From CAZYTO01 sp964650405 (GTDB taxonomy: Bacteria > Acidobacteriota > Thermoanaerobaculia > Gp7-AA8), in contig CAZYTO010000044.1 in NCBI GenBank assembly GCA_964650405.1, forward strand, positions 1 through 25,481: 25,481 nt of DNA, in the 5' to 3' direction. Below the pieces are notes generated by a model. That model did not search any database. It was not told where the DNA came from and saw only the letters and a program-made list of their open reading frames with translations. The translations under genes and the position numbers were made by a program. The stretch's first letter is position 1. Every line of letters begins with the position of its first letter. Below are positions 15,910 to 23,048 of the stretch, in pieces.

Positions 15910-16805
15910 GTCGCAAGAAAAGCCCTCTGCTGCAGCGTATCGAATACGCCGCCTATCGCGCCGTCGCCGCCGTCGTGCGTCTCGGGTCGGACGAAACCGC
16001 GATGCGGTGGGGGTCGCGCCTGGGAACCTTCTCGAAGCGTATCCTTCGGAAGCGCGACCGCTTGGCCTTCGCCAACATCGGCGCCGCCCTTCCCGGCCGC
16101 GATCCCCGGCAGCTTCGGGCCGTCCTCGACGACTGCTGGCGGCACTTCGGACGGGAGCTGGTCAGCTACATCCGGGTCCAGTCCCGGCCCCTCTCGGAGA
16201 TCGCGGCGGCCTGCCCGTTCGTGAACGAACATCTCCTGGAGGAGGCACGCGCCCGCGGGAACGGGGTGGTGTTGATCTCCGCGCACTGGGGTGGGTGGGA
16301 GGTGGCCGGGCTGGCCATCATGGCCCTGGTCGACAACGTACGGACGGTGGCCCGGCGGCTGGACAACGAGATTCTGGAAAGGGACCTGGCGGCAATCCGG
16401 GCAAAAACGGGAGCGGAGGTCGTGGACCGGCGAAACGCGGCACGAGTGCTGCTTAGGGGCCTGAGCGAGAACGCTGTCGTGGTCCTCCTGCCGGATCAAG
16501 CCGTCCTGCCGCGCGAAGGCATCCTCGTTCCTTTCCTGGGGCGCGATGCCTGGACCACGCCCGCTCCCGCCCGAATGGCGTTACGCTACGGCTCCACCAT
16601 TGTGTTCGCCTTTTGCATACCGGACGGCACCAGACACCGGCTGGAGTTCGAGGAGCCGATTCCTGTCGAACAACTGAGCGAAGCCGAACGGGATCCGGCA
16701 GCACTGACGCGCCGCATCAACGAGGTCATCGCCCGAAGGATCGAGAGCCGTCCCGAGCTCTGGTTGTGGATGCACGACCGGTGGAAAGGGACGGCCGCGG
16801 GGTGA
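15906..16805 (+). CDS. lpxL: LpxL/HtrB-type lipid A acyltransferase
   Basis: Adds a secondary acyl chain to Kdo-lipid A at the inner membrane. The 299-residue sequence has the H(X4)E catalytic motif HWGGWE (H127, E132) inside VVLISAHWGGWEVAG, then VVVLLPDQAV and a C-terminal PELWLWMHDRWK, all typical of the family. The N-terminal hydrophobic region is modest. It cannot be told from sequence whether it acts as LpxL, LpxM or another member. It starts with a GTG overlapping the lpxK stop (GTGA), and its own TGA overlaps a possible GTG start of waaF, so the four LPS genes are tightly coupled. Confidence 0.92.
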   Translation: MSRKKSPLLQRIEYAAYRAVAAVVRLGSDETAMRWGSRLGTFSKRILRKRDRLAFANIGAALPGRDPRQLRAVLDDCWRHFGRELVSYIRVQSRPLSEIAAACPFVNEHLLEEARARGNGVVLISAHWGGWEVAGLAIMALVDNVRTVARRLDNEILERDLAAIRAKTGAEVVDRRNAARVLLRGLSENAVVVLLPDQAVLPREGILVPFLGRDAWTTPAPARMALRYGSTIVFAFCIPDGTRHRLEFEEPIPVEQLSEAERDPAALTRRINEVIARRIESRPELWLWMHDRWKGTAAG

Positions 16806-17830
16806 AGCAGCACATGACGGATACGGTCGTGATCGGACTCAATTGGGTCGGGGACAACGTTCTCGCGCTACCGACCTACCGCGCCCTGCGCCACCGCTTC
16901 CGCGGTGAAGGGGGAATCGCCGTCGCCGCCCCCGCGCACATCGCCTCCCTGCTGGAGGCGAGCGGCGTGTTCCGCCGGGTCGTCCCCTGGAACGGGACCA
17001 TGCGCAACCGCATCGCCGCCCTGCGCCGGGGACGCTTCCGCCGCGCCATCATCCTGCCGAACTCTTTCCGCGCCGCCATGATCGCCTTCGCCGCCGGCAT
17101 CGGCGAGCGGTGGGGATACACGACTGACGCCCGCGGCCTGTTCCTCACCCACCGCGTCCGGCGCGAGCTGCCTCGGGCCCACCAGCTCGACGACTACTCC
17201 ACCTTGCTCGCGGCGATGAACGCGCCGCGCGTCGTGGACGAGATCCCGACCATCACCCTGCCGCAGCCGATTCGCGAGAAAGCGCGCAAGCGGCTCCGCG
17301 CCCTTCGCATCCGCCTCGACCGGCCCCTGTTCGGTCTCCATGCCGGCGGGCTCTACGGCCAGGCCAAACACTGGGGAGATCTACGCTACGGTGAGCTGGC
17401 GGAGCGCCTCAGCGCCGGCGGGTTCGACGTCGTGCTGCTGACCAGCCCCGGCGAACGGGAACAGGCCGAGCGCATCGCGGCCGAGTGCGGAGACCTGCCC
17501 ATCATCGGCCACGACGGCGACGTCCTGCAGCTCGCCGCCGCCATCTCCCACTGCTCGGTCATTGTGACGAACGACAGCGGACCTCTCCACCTGGCCACGG
17601 CGCTCGCCGTGCCCTCCGTCTCGATCTTCGGCCCCACGGACCCGGGCCGCACGGTCATCCCCGGCGCCAGCCGCGTGCTGCTGAAGCCCCATGCCTGCTC
17701 CCCCTGCTACCAGCGGGAGTGCCCGCTTCGCGATCATCGCTGCATGAGCGACATCGGCGTCGATGAAGTCTTCGAAGCGTCACTGAGCATGCTGCGCGAG
17801 CTTGTCACCGACGAAGTCCGGGTGTTGTAA
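16802..17830 (+). CDS. waaF: ADP-heptose:LPS heptosyltransferase (WaaF type)
   Basis: Transfers L,D-heptose from ADP-heptose to the inner core on the cytoplasmic face. A GT9-family protein of 342 residues. It has the N-terminal VIGLNWVGDNVLALPTYRAL, then LHAGGLYGQAKHW in the middle. The C-terminal NDSGPLHLATALAVPSVSIF with GPTDPGRTV is the nucleotide-sugar site, and SPCYQRECPLRDHRCM is a cysteine-containing tail typical of WaaF. Two starts are possible: a GTG at 16802, giving the same GTGA overlap as the other LPS genes, and an ATG at 16814. I prefer the first for consistency. Heptose-making genes (gmhA, hldE, hldD) are not in the window. Confidence 0.93.
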   Translation: MKQHMTDTVVIGLNWVGDNVLALPTYRALRHRFRGEGGIAVAAPAHIASLLEASGVFRRVVPWNGTMRNRIAALRRGRFRRAIILPNSFRAAMIAFAAGIGERWGYTTDARGLFLTHRVRRELPRAHQLDDYSTLLAAMNAPRVVDEIPTITLPQPIREKARKRLRALRIRLDRPLFGLHAGGLYGQAKHWGDLRYGELAERLSAGGFDVVLLTSPGEREQAERIAAECGDLPIIGHDGDVLQLAAAISHCSVIVTNDSGPLHLATALAVPSVSIFGPTDPGRTVIPGASRVLLKPHACSPCYQRECPLRDHRCMSDIGVDEVFEASLSMLRELVTDEVRVL

Positions 17831-17848
17831 ACAGCTACAATCGAAGCC

Positions 17849-18295
17849 ATGGAGGACCGGCTGTACAAGATCGGCGAGGTCTGCCGGATGGCGGACGTGC
17901 AGCCGTACGTTCTGCGCTACTGGGAGACGGAGTTCCCGCAACTGGCGCCGAACAAGAGCGGCGGCGGCCAGCGGCTCTATACGAAGAACGAGATCGACGT
18001 CATCCTGCGGATCAAGCAGCTCCTCTACTCCGAGGGCTTCACCATCGCCGGTGCAAAGAAGAAGCTCGAGACGGAGCTCAATGAACCTGCCGCGGCGGAG
18101 ACACCGGCAACCGTCTCCGCCCCGCCACCACCCGCATCGCAACCCTCACCGGCCCACGCCCGAGCGTTGCTGGACGTGAAGCGCGAGCTCGGCGAGATCC
18201 TCCAGTTGCTGAGCGGCGATCAGCCTCCGGAGCGGAAGAGCGCCACGATCCGCTCGAGGCCGGCCCGGTCGTCCTCGTCGAAGGCGTCGAGCTGA
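17849..18295 (+). CDS. MerR-family transcriptional regulator
   Basis: A 148-residue DNA-binding protein. The winged helix-turn-helix covers residues 1-70: LYKIGEVCRMADVQPYVLRYWE, then FPQL, SGGGQRLYTKNEIDVILRIK and LLYSEGFTIAGAKKKL, a MerR subgroup common in Gram-negative bacteria. There are no metal-binding cysteines of the MerR or CueR kind, so the effector is unknown. A Pro/Ala linker follows, then a short helix (ALLDVKRELGEILQLLSG). The last 25 or so codons (18220-18295) lie over the 3' end of msrC on the other strand, and that tail looks like shadow sequence rather than a conserved domain. It starts 18 bp after waaF and may be read with the LPS genes. Confidence 0.88.
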   Translation: MEDRLYKIGEVCRMADVQPYVLRYWETEFPQLAPNKSGGGQRLYTKNEIDVILRIKQLLYSEGFTIAGAKKKLETELNEPAAAETPATVSAPPPPASQPSPAHARALLDVKRELGEILQLLSGDQPPERKSATIRSRPARSSSSKASS

Positions 18296-18690
18296 TCGCT
18301 GTCGACGTCGAGCACCGCGATCAACTCTCCCTCAGGGCCGAAGACTGGGACGACGATCTCCGACTTCGAATTCGGATCGCAGGCGATGTGCCCGGGAAAC
18401 TGCGTGACGTCCGGCACGATCACGGTCTCCCGCCGTTGGGCCGCGGTCCCGCAGACGCCGCGGCCGAATTCGATCTGCAGACAGCCGACGGTGCCGATGT
18501 ACGGACCGACCGCGAGCCGGTCGCCGCAGACACGGTAGAAGCCGGTCCAGAAGAAATGCGGAAACTGGTGTACGAGGATCGAATTGATCGTGGCCATCAG
18601 GGCGATGTCGTCCAGCGTGGATCCGCCTTCATCGCGCCAGATGGCGAGGATGGCCTGGTAGGCGTCTTCGTAGGTTGCCGGTTTGCTCAT
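18220..18690 (-). CDS. msrC: Free methionine-(R)-sulfoxide reductase (GAF domain)
   Basis: Reduces free methionine-R-sulfoxide to methionine, a cytoplasmic oxidative-stress repair step. The 156 residues are a single GAF domain, the usual size. The family signature runs GPYIGTVGCLQIEFGRGVCG and then FPGHIACDPNSKSEIVVPV. Three cysteines, Cys70, Cys80 and Cys104, have the same spacing (10 and 24) as the redox cysteines Cys84, Cys94 and Cys118 of E. coli fRMsr. The ATG at 18690 is the natural start, but the upstream bases are repeat array F and hold no Shine-Dalgarno sequence. The 3' end overlaps the MerR gene by 76 bp, tail to tail. Confidence 0.93.
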   Translation of the reverse strand: MSKPATYEDAYQAILAIWRDEGGSTLDDIALMATINSILVHQFPHFFWTGFYRVCGDRLAVGPYIGTVGCLQIEFGRGVCGTAAQRRETVIVPDVTQFPGHIACDPNSKSEIVVPVFGPEGELIAVLDVDSDQLDAFDEDDRAGLERIVALFRSGG

Positions 18691-18796
18691 TCGCTGGTTC
18701 GCTTACTCGCTGATTCGCTTACTCGCTGATTCGCTTACTCGCTGATTCGCTTATTCGCTGTTCGCTGTTCGCTGTTCGCCTACTCGCTTATTCGCC
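18689..18796. repeat. Heptamer/octamer repeat array F, between glgA and msrC
   Basis: About fourteen units in a row: CGCTTACT and CGCTGATT alternate as 8-mers, giving a 16-base higher-order repeat of at least three copies, then CGCTGTT as 7-mers three times, then CGCCTACT and CGCTTATT. The array fills nearly the whole 118-bp spacer and reaches the msrC start codon. It is the longest and most regular array in the window. Confidence 0.93.
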
Positions 18797-18808
18797 AGAA
18801 CCCCACTG

Positions 18809-20272
18809 TCATGTGTGGGCGCGCCGGTACACTTGTTCGTACTCGCGTGCGGAGCGGTCCCAGGAGAAGTCCTGCTGCATTCCGTTCTGGCGAAGGCGGC
18901 GCCAGGTGGCGGCGTCCTTGTAATTGAGCATGGCCAGCCACGTGGCGATGTAGAAATCGGCCGCGCTCGGGGTGATGAAGCCGAAACCGGTAGCCTCCTC
19001 GAGGTTTGTGCCGTGGAACGGCAGTACCGTGTCGGCGAGGCCTCCGGTCATCCGGACCACCGGAATGGTGCCGTAGCGCAGTGCGTACATCTGGTTGAGC
19101 CCGCAGGGCTCGTAGAGGGACGGCATGAGCAGGATGTCGCCGCCTGCATAGAGGCGATGCGCGAGGTCGGGATCGAAACCGATGACGACGTGGCATCGTT
19201 CACCGTGCTCCTGTCCGATCCGGGAGAGCGCGTGCTCGTAACGGGATTCGCCGCTGCCGAGGATCACCGCCTGGGCGCCGGCGCGCAGGATGCGCGGCAG
19301 CATCGGAAGCAACAGGTCGATGCCCTTCTGATCGACGAGGCGGGAGATGAAGACGAGCAACGGGGTCTTGGCGCTGTGAGGAAGGTTCAGCTCCTTCAGC
19401 AGCGCGCGTTTCGAGAGAGCCTTGCCGTTCATGCGCTCCGCCTCGTAGCTCGACGCCAGATGCGGGTCCGTCGCGGGATCCCAGTCCTCCACGTCGATTC
19501 CGTTGAGGATCCCCGAGAGCTTCCAGGAGAGGCTGCGAAGAATGCCGTCGAGGCCCGCCCCGTGCTCATGGGTCTGGATCTCTTTCGCATAGTTCGGCGA
19601 GACCGTCGTCACCTGGTCGGCGAAGAGGACGCCGCCCTTCATGAAGTTCACGTCCCCGAAGTGCTCGAGCGCGTCGGCAGCCCAGTAGCGGCTGTGCAGA
19701 CCGAGCGCGGCGAACCGTTCGCCCCCGGCGATGCCCTGGTAGTTGAGGTTATGAATCGTGTACACGGACCGCGCGTTGCGGAACGCGTCGCTGCCGCGAA
19801 GACCGGAATGGAGATAAGCGGGAAAGAGCGCCGTATGCCAGTCGTGGGCGTGAACGATGTCCGGGGCAAACCCGAGAAGCTCGCAGCCGCGGATGACGGC
19901 GCGGGTGAAGAACGTGAAACGCTCGATGCCGTCGTCGTAGCCGTCGAGACGCGCCGAGTAGATCTGATCGCGGTTGAAAAAGTAGTCGTTTGCCACGAGG
20001 ACGAGGGGAATCCCGGTCCCCGGCAGGTTCGCGCGCAGATACGTCGCCTCGGCCGCCCAGTTGGCCCAGGCAATGGACGTCGCCGGCAATATCTGCTCCA
20101 GCGTGATTCCGTTCCGAGCGAACCAGTCGCGCGCCTGCCGGTAGAACGGCATGAAGACCGCGACTTCGTGGCCCATCCGGGCCAGCGCCTTCGGAAGCGA
20201 TCCACAGACGTCACCCAGCCCTCCGGTCTTGGCGATCGGTGATACCTCGGCTGTAGCGAAGAGGACCTTCAT
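18809..20272 (-). CDS. glgA: Glycogen synthase (ADP-glucose, GT5)
   Basis: Extends alpha-1,4-glucan from ADP-glucose in the cytoplasm. The 487-residue length is standard. The N-terminus MKVLFATAEVSPIAKTGGLGDV contains the KTGGL motif that binds ADP-glucose (Lys15). The middle has VHAHDWHTALFP and YTIHNLNYQGIA; the C-terminal Rossmann half has FISRLVDQKGIDLLL and LLMPSLYEPCGLNQMYALRYG followed by TGGLADTV. The ATG at 20272 sits four bases after the stop of the Memo gene. No glgB, glgC or glgP is visible, so the rest of the glycogen pathway is elsewhere. Confidence 0.96.
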   Translation of the reverse strand: MKVLFATAEVSPIAKTGGLGDVCGSLPKALARMGHEVAVFMPFYRQARDWFARNGITLEQILPATSIAWANWAAEATYLRANLPGTGIPLVLVANDYFFNRDQIYSARLDGYDDGIERFTFFTRAVIRGCELLGFAPDIVHAHDWHTALFPAYLHSGLRGSDAFRNARSVYTIHNLNYQGIAGGERFAALGLHSRYWAADALEHFGDVNFMKGGVLFADQVTTVSPNYAKEIQTHEHGAGLDGILRSLSWKLSGILNGIDVEDWDPATDPHLASSYEAERMNGKALSKRALLKELNLPHSAKTPLLVFISRLVDQKGIDLLLPMLPRILRAGAQAVILGSGESRYEHALSRIGQEHGERCHVVIGFDPDLAHRLYAGGDILLMPSLYEPCGLNQMYALRYGTIPVVRMTGGLADTVLPFHGTNLEEATGFGFITPSAADFYIATWLAMLNYKDAATWRRLRQNGMQQDFSWDRSAREYEQVYRRAHT

Positions 20273-20276
20273 GCGT

Positions 20277-21095
20277 TCACGACACGATGACTGCCGCGTA
20301 GCCGACGACGTGCCCGAAATCGCCGTTCACGTCACCGGACGTGGCGTGCTTCAGCAGTCGCGCACGCGTCGCTCCCAGCTTTTTCGCGGCGATGAGCATC
20401 GTGGTCGTGGGGATGAAACCACACATCGACACATCGTAATCGTCCACGACGCGCCAGAGCCTGGCAGGATCGAGCGCCAGGACTTCGTCGATCGCAAGCT
20501 GGTCTTTGCGCAGGGTCGTCTCCTGGTCTTCGTAGTGATTGAGGTCCGAGCTGGCAAGGATGCCGACCGGCTCCGCCTCGGCCGCGATCACGCCGGCGAT
20601 TGCCTCTCCGATCTCCTTGCAGTAGTCGTATCGATGGGCGCCAAGGCAGATGGGAACGAACGAAAAGTCGCCGAGGAGCTGCTGAAGGAACGGAAGCTGA
20701 ACTTCGAGCGAGTGCTCGCGGGCGTGGGCGCGCCAATCGTCAGCGAGAAGGCGCGTGCTGGCCATCAATGCCTCAGCGAGCGCACCGTCCACCGGAGCGG
20801 CGCCCAACGGCGTCTGCCAGGCACCGCTCCGGTTGATCGCGGCGAAATGACCGGCACCGGTGTGATTCGGGCAGAGGATGATGAAGCGCCGCGGCAGATC
20901 GGCGAGCTGGTAGAACGCCGCCGCGACATGGCCGCTGTACATGAGACCCGCGTGCGGCACCACGGCACCGATGAAGCGCTCCTTCGCCTCGGGCGCCGGA
21001 TTGGCGCGGAAGCATGCCGCCACCTGCGCCTGCAGACGATCGGGTCTCCCCTCGTAGAAGGCGCCGGCGACGGCGGCTGGACGGGTGGCGGTCAT
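20277..21095 (-). CDS. amrB: Memo-family protein (AmmeMemoRadiSam system protein B)
   Basis: A 272-residue member of the Memo family, related to class III extradiol dioxygenases. Motifs: VAGAFYEG at the N-terminus, VVPHAGLMYSGHVAA, LCPNHTGAG, EHSLEVQLPFLQQLLG, ILASSDLNHYED and DVSMCGFIPTTTM. The conserved histidines sit in the PHAG, NHTG and EHS motifs, as expected for the family. In many bacteria it is encoded with an AMMECR1-domain and a radical SAM protein, but neither is in this window. The ATG at 21095 fits the family start; a longer frame to 21137 crosses an inverted repeat. It is followed closely by glgA (4-bp gap), so the two are probably co-transcribed. The molecular function is not settled. 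Confidence 0.93.
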   Translation of the reverse strand: MTATRPAAVAGAFYEGRPDRLQAQVAACFRANPAPEAKERFIGAVVPHAGLMYSGHVAAAFYQLADLPRRFIILCPNHTGAGHFAAINRSGAWQTPLGAAPVDGALAEALMASTRLLADDWRAHAREHSLEVQLPFLQQLLGDFSFVPICLGAHRYDYCKEIGEAIAGVIAAEAEPVGILASSDLNHYEDQETTLRKDQLAIDEVLALDPARLWRVVDDYDVSMCGFIPTTTMLIAAKKLGATRARLLKHATSGDVNGDFGHVVGYAAVIVS

Positions 21096-21298
21096 GGCTG
21101 CAAAACACGAATGCCGCGACCAACCGCGTCGCGGCATTCGCGCCGGTGAACGTCGCGTGTCGCTTCTGGCGCCGGGGCGGTCCTGCCCCCGATGAGCTCG
21201 TACCGCTTCGTATGGAGGGTCTGTTTCTGCCTCGGTGCCCGAGGGAAACTCGCCTCCACGTTCACCGTCCGCTTCATCGGTATCAACTCACGTGCCAT
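21092..21298 (-). CDS. Possible small ORF between the hydrolase and Memo genes (doubtful)
   Basis: An ATG at 21298, five bases after the hydrolase stop, opens a 68-residue frame (MARELIPMKRTVNVEASF at the start) that ends in an ATGA overlap with the Memo start. That spacing looks like an operon gene. Against it: the sequence matches no family I know, it is rich in Arg, and its last third is made of a perfect 13-bp inverted repeat. The 208-bp gap may simply be non-coding leader. Confidence 0.22.
   Translation of the reverse strand: MARELIPMKRTVNVEASFPRAPRQKQTLHTKRYELIGGRTAPAPEATRDVHRRECRDAVGRGIRVLQP
21108..21140 (-). terminator. Perfect 13-bp hairpin just upstream of the Memo gene
   Basis: Bases 21108-21120 and 21128-21140 are exact inverted copies with a 7-base loop. 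On the minus strand the stem is followed by TGTTTTGC, so it resembles a weak intrinsic terminator, and it ends 12 bases before the Memo ATG. It could end the hydrolase transcript, act as an attenuator, or mask the start region. Confidence 0.5.
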
Positions 21299-21303
21299 TC
21301 TGC

Positions 21304-22182
21304 TCAGTGAATCCACCTGTGCGCCGTCAGCCACTTCTCCAGCCGCGCGTTGAGCTCGCCGGCGGCATCGAGCATGAGGTAGTGGTCGGCGTTGTCGATC
21401 AGATCGACCGTGACATCGTCTCCAAGGGTGTGAAGAAACTGCACGTACGCTTCGTCTGCGTGCGGACCGCGCGCAACCATGGCGTAGAGAGGCACGGAAA
21501 CTTTGTCGCCCCTCCAGACCTCGGCGGGAAAGGAGGAGGAGAGCGTACCGACGACGACGGCCCGAGGCGTGGCAATGGCCGCGGCCCGGATCTCTTCGTG
21601 CAGCGCGGCCGGGGCCGCGCTCAGCATGGCGTCGAAGAACGCGCCGAGGCGGGCATCCCCTCCATCGCCCTGGAAGCCGGCCACGAACTTCGCGCCCTCC
21701 TCGGGATCGGGAAACGGATCGCGCAGCATGCCGTCGACCGTCACGATGGCCCGGCAGTGCGCCGGAAAGGTTCGATCCACCTCGCGCGCGATCAGGGCGC
21801 TGATGGAATGCCCGACCAGGATCGCGTTCTCCGTCCTGGTCTGCTTCAGCACCGCGCTCACCGCTCGCGCGAACGTGCGCAGCGAATACGAACTAGGGGG
21901 ATCGCTGAGACCGTGTCCGGGTAGGTCGACGAGGATGAGGCGCGCTTTCGACTGGAACGCCGCCACCTGCTCCCGCCAGACGTTGAGGTCGCCCCCCACC
22001 CCGTGCAGGAAGACCATCGTGGCCTTGCCGTGGCCCAACACCTTGTAGTGAACCCGCGCGCCGTCCGACGCCACGAACTGTGACGGCGCCGTCGATAGGA
22101 TCGGGCCCGGCGCGATCCCTGCTGCGGCCATCGTGGTCGCCGCAAAGCACGAGAAACCAAGCACCGCACTCAGCAGGCGCAC
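21304..22182 (-). CDS. Exported alpha/beta hydrolase
   Basis: A 292-residue alpha/beta-fold hydrolase with a signal peptide (MRLLSAVLGFSCFAATTMAAA). The oxyanion-side motif is MVFLHGVGGDLNVW, then LVDLPGHGLSDPP. The nucleophile elbow is GHSISAL (Ser is the catalytic nucleophile) and the catalytic His is in DNADHYLMLD. The substrate is unknown: esterase, lactonase or other. The start is a GTG at 22182-22180 behind a strong GAGGAGG six bases upstream, which decides it. A Cys near residue 12 is not in a canonical lipobox, so I expect a periplasmic protein rather than a lipoprotein. It is divergent from the cyclophilin gene at 22259. Confidence 0.9.
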   Translation of the reverse strand: MRLLSAVLGFSCFAATTMAAAGIAPGPILSTAPSQFVASDGARVHYKVLGHGKATMVFLHGVGGDLNVWREQVAAFQSKARLILVDLPGHGLSDPPSSYSLRTFARAVSAVLKQTRTENAILVGHSISALIAREVDRTFPAHCRAIVTVDGMLRDPFPDPEEGAKFVAGFQGDGGDARLGAFFDAMLSAAPAALHEEIRAAAIATPRAVVVGTLSSSFPAEVWRGDKVSVPLYAMVARGPHADEAYVQFLHTLGDDVTVDLIDNADHYLMLDAAGELNARLEKWLTAHRWIH

Positions 22183-22258
22183 GTGTTTCCTCCTCGAGGT
22201 AGACCGGCAGTATAGCGGTGATAGGATGCGCGCCTCAGATCGCGAAGGAGGAACTGTT

Positions 22259-23008
22259 GTGATCAGACAAATGATGGCCGTGGTAGCGATCGTCGCGTTC
22301 AGCGCCTGCGCTCAGGCGAATCACGACACCACTGCAAGCACCGAGTCGACCGGGACCAGTGCCACGGGAACGACCGCCACCGCCGCCAACACCACCATGC
22401 CCACGAATCCGAACGCCGCCACCACCACGGCGAGCATTCCGGCGGTGCCCAAGGCGGCCAAGGAGGAGAAATCGATGAGCTACTACGAGAACAAGGTCGC
22501 CGAGCTGCACACCACCGCCGGCGAGATCGACATCCGCTTCTACCCCGAGGCCGCTCCGAATCACGTCAAGAACTTCATCGACCTCGCCGAAAAGGGCTTC
22601 TACAACGGTACCAAGTTCCATCGCGTCATTCCGGGCTTCATGATCCAGGGCGGCGACCCGAACACCATCTCCGGCCCAGCGTCGACCTGGGGCACGGGCG
22701 GCTCGGACAAGAACGTCAACGCCGAGTTCAACTCCATCAAGCACAAGCGGGGCATCGTCTCCATGGCCCGCGCCGCCGATCCGAACAGCGCCCGCTCCCA
22801 GTTCTTCATCATGGTTTCCGACTATCCCTCGCTCGACGGCGCGTACAGCGCCTTCGGGCAGGTAACGAAGGGGATGGACGTCGCGGACAAGATCGTCTCC
22901 GCACAGACCGGCCCGAACGACCGGCCTCTCAGCCCGACGGCCATCGAGAAGATCGTCATCCGAGACGCGAAGCCCGACGAGCGCGGTCCTGCCCCGGCCG
23001 GTAAGTAA
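22259..23008 (+). CDS. Cyclophilin-type peptidyl-prolyl isomerase, probable lipoprotein
   Basis: Catalyses cis-trans isomerisation of proline bonds in exported proteins. 249 residues starting at a GTG (22259) eight bases after GGAGG. The N-terminal signal ends VAIVAFSAC, with Cys17 the likely lipidated residue; Phe at -3 is a slightly unusual lipobox. A Thr/Ala/Asn-rich linker (about 18-75) leads to the cyclophilin domain, with FHRVIPGFMIQGGDP, NAEFNSIKHKRGIVSMARA and SARSQFFIMVSDYPSLDGAY. The active-site Arg-Phe pair of the family is in FHRVIPGF. It is therefore a periplasmic, probably membrane-tethered, folding helper. It is followed by the kinase gene after 40 bp. Confidence 0.93.
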   Translation: MIRQMMAVVAIVAFSACAQANHDTTASTESTGTSATGTTATAANTTMPTNPNAATTTASIPAVPKAAKEEKSMSYYENKVAELHTTAGEIDIRFYPEAAPNHVKNFIDLAEKGFYNGTKFHRVIPGFMIQGGDPNTISGPASTWGTGGSDKNVNAEFNSIKHKRGIVSMARAADPNSARSQFFIMVSDYPSLDGAYSAFGQVTKGMDVADKIVSAQTGPNDRPLSPTAIEKIVIRDAKPDERGPAPAGK

Positions 23009-23048
23009 CGGGGAGGCGGCAGCCGCTTTGCTCGTTCCGGCGTCGATC

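Noticed and set aside
17836..17841. TACAAT as a -10 element for the MerR gene
   Set aside because: No -35-like sequence stands at a suitable distance, and the gap from waaF is only 18 bp.
18689..18796. CRISPR array
   Set aside because: Units are only 7-8 bases, contiguous and without spacers; no cas genes.
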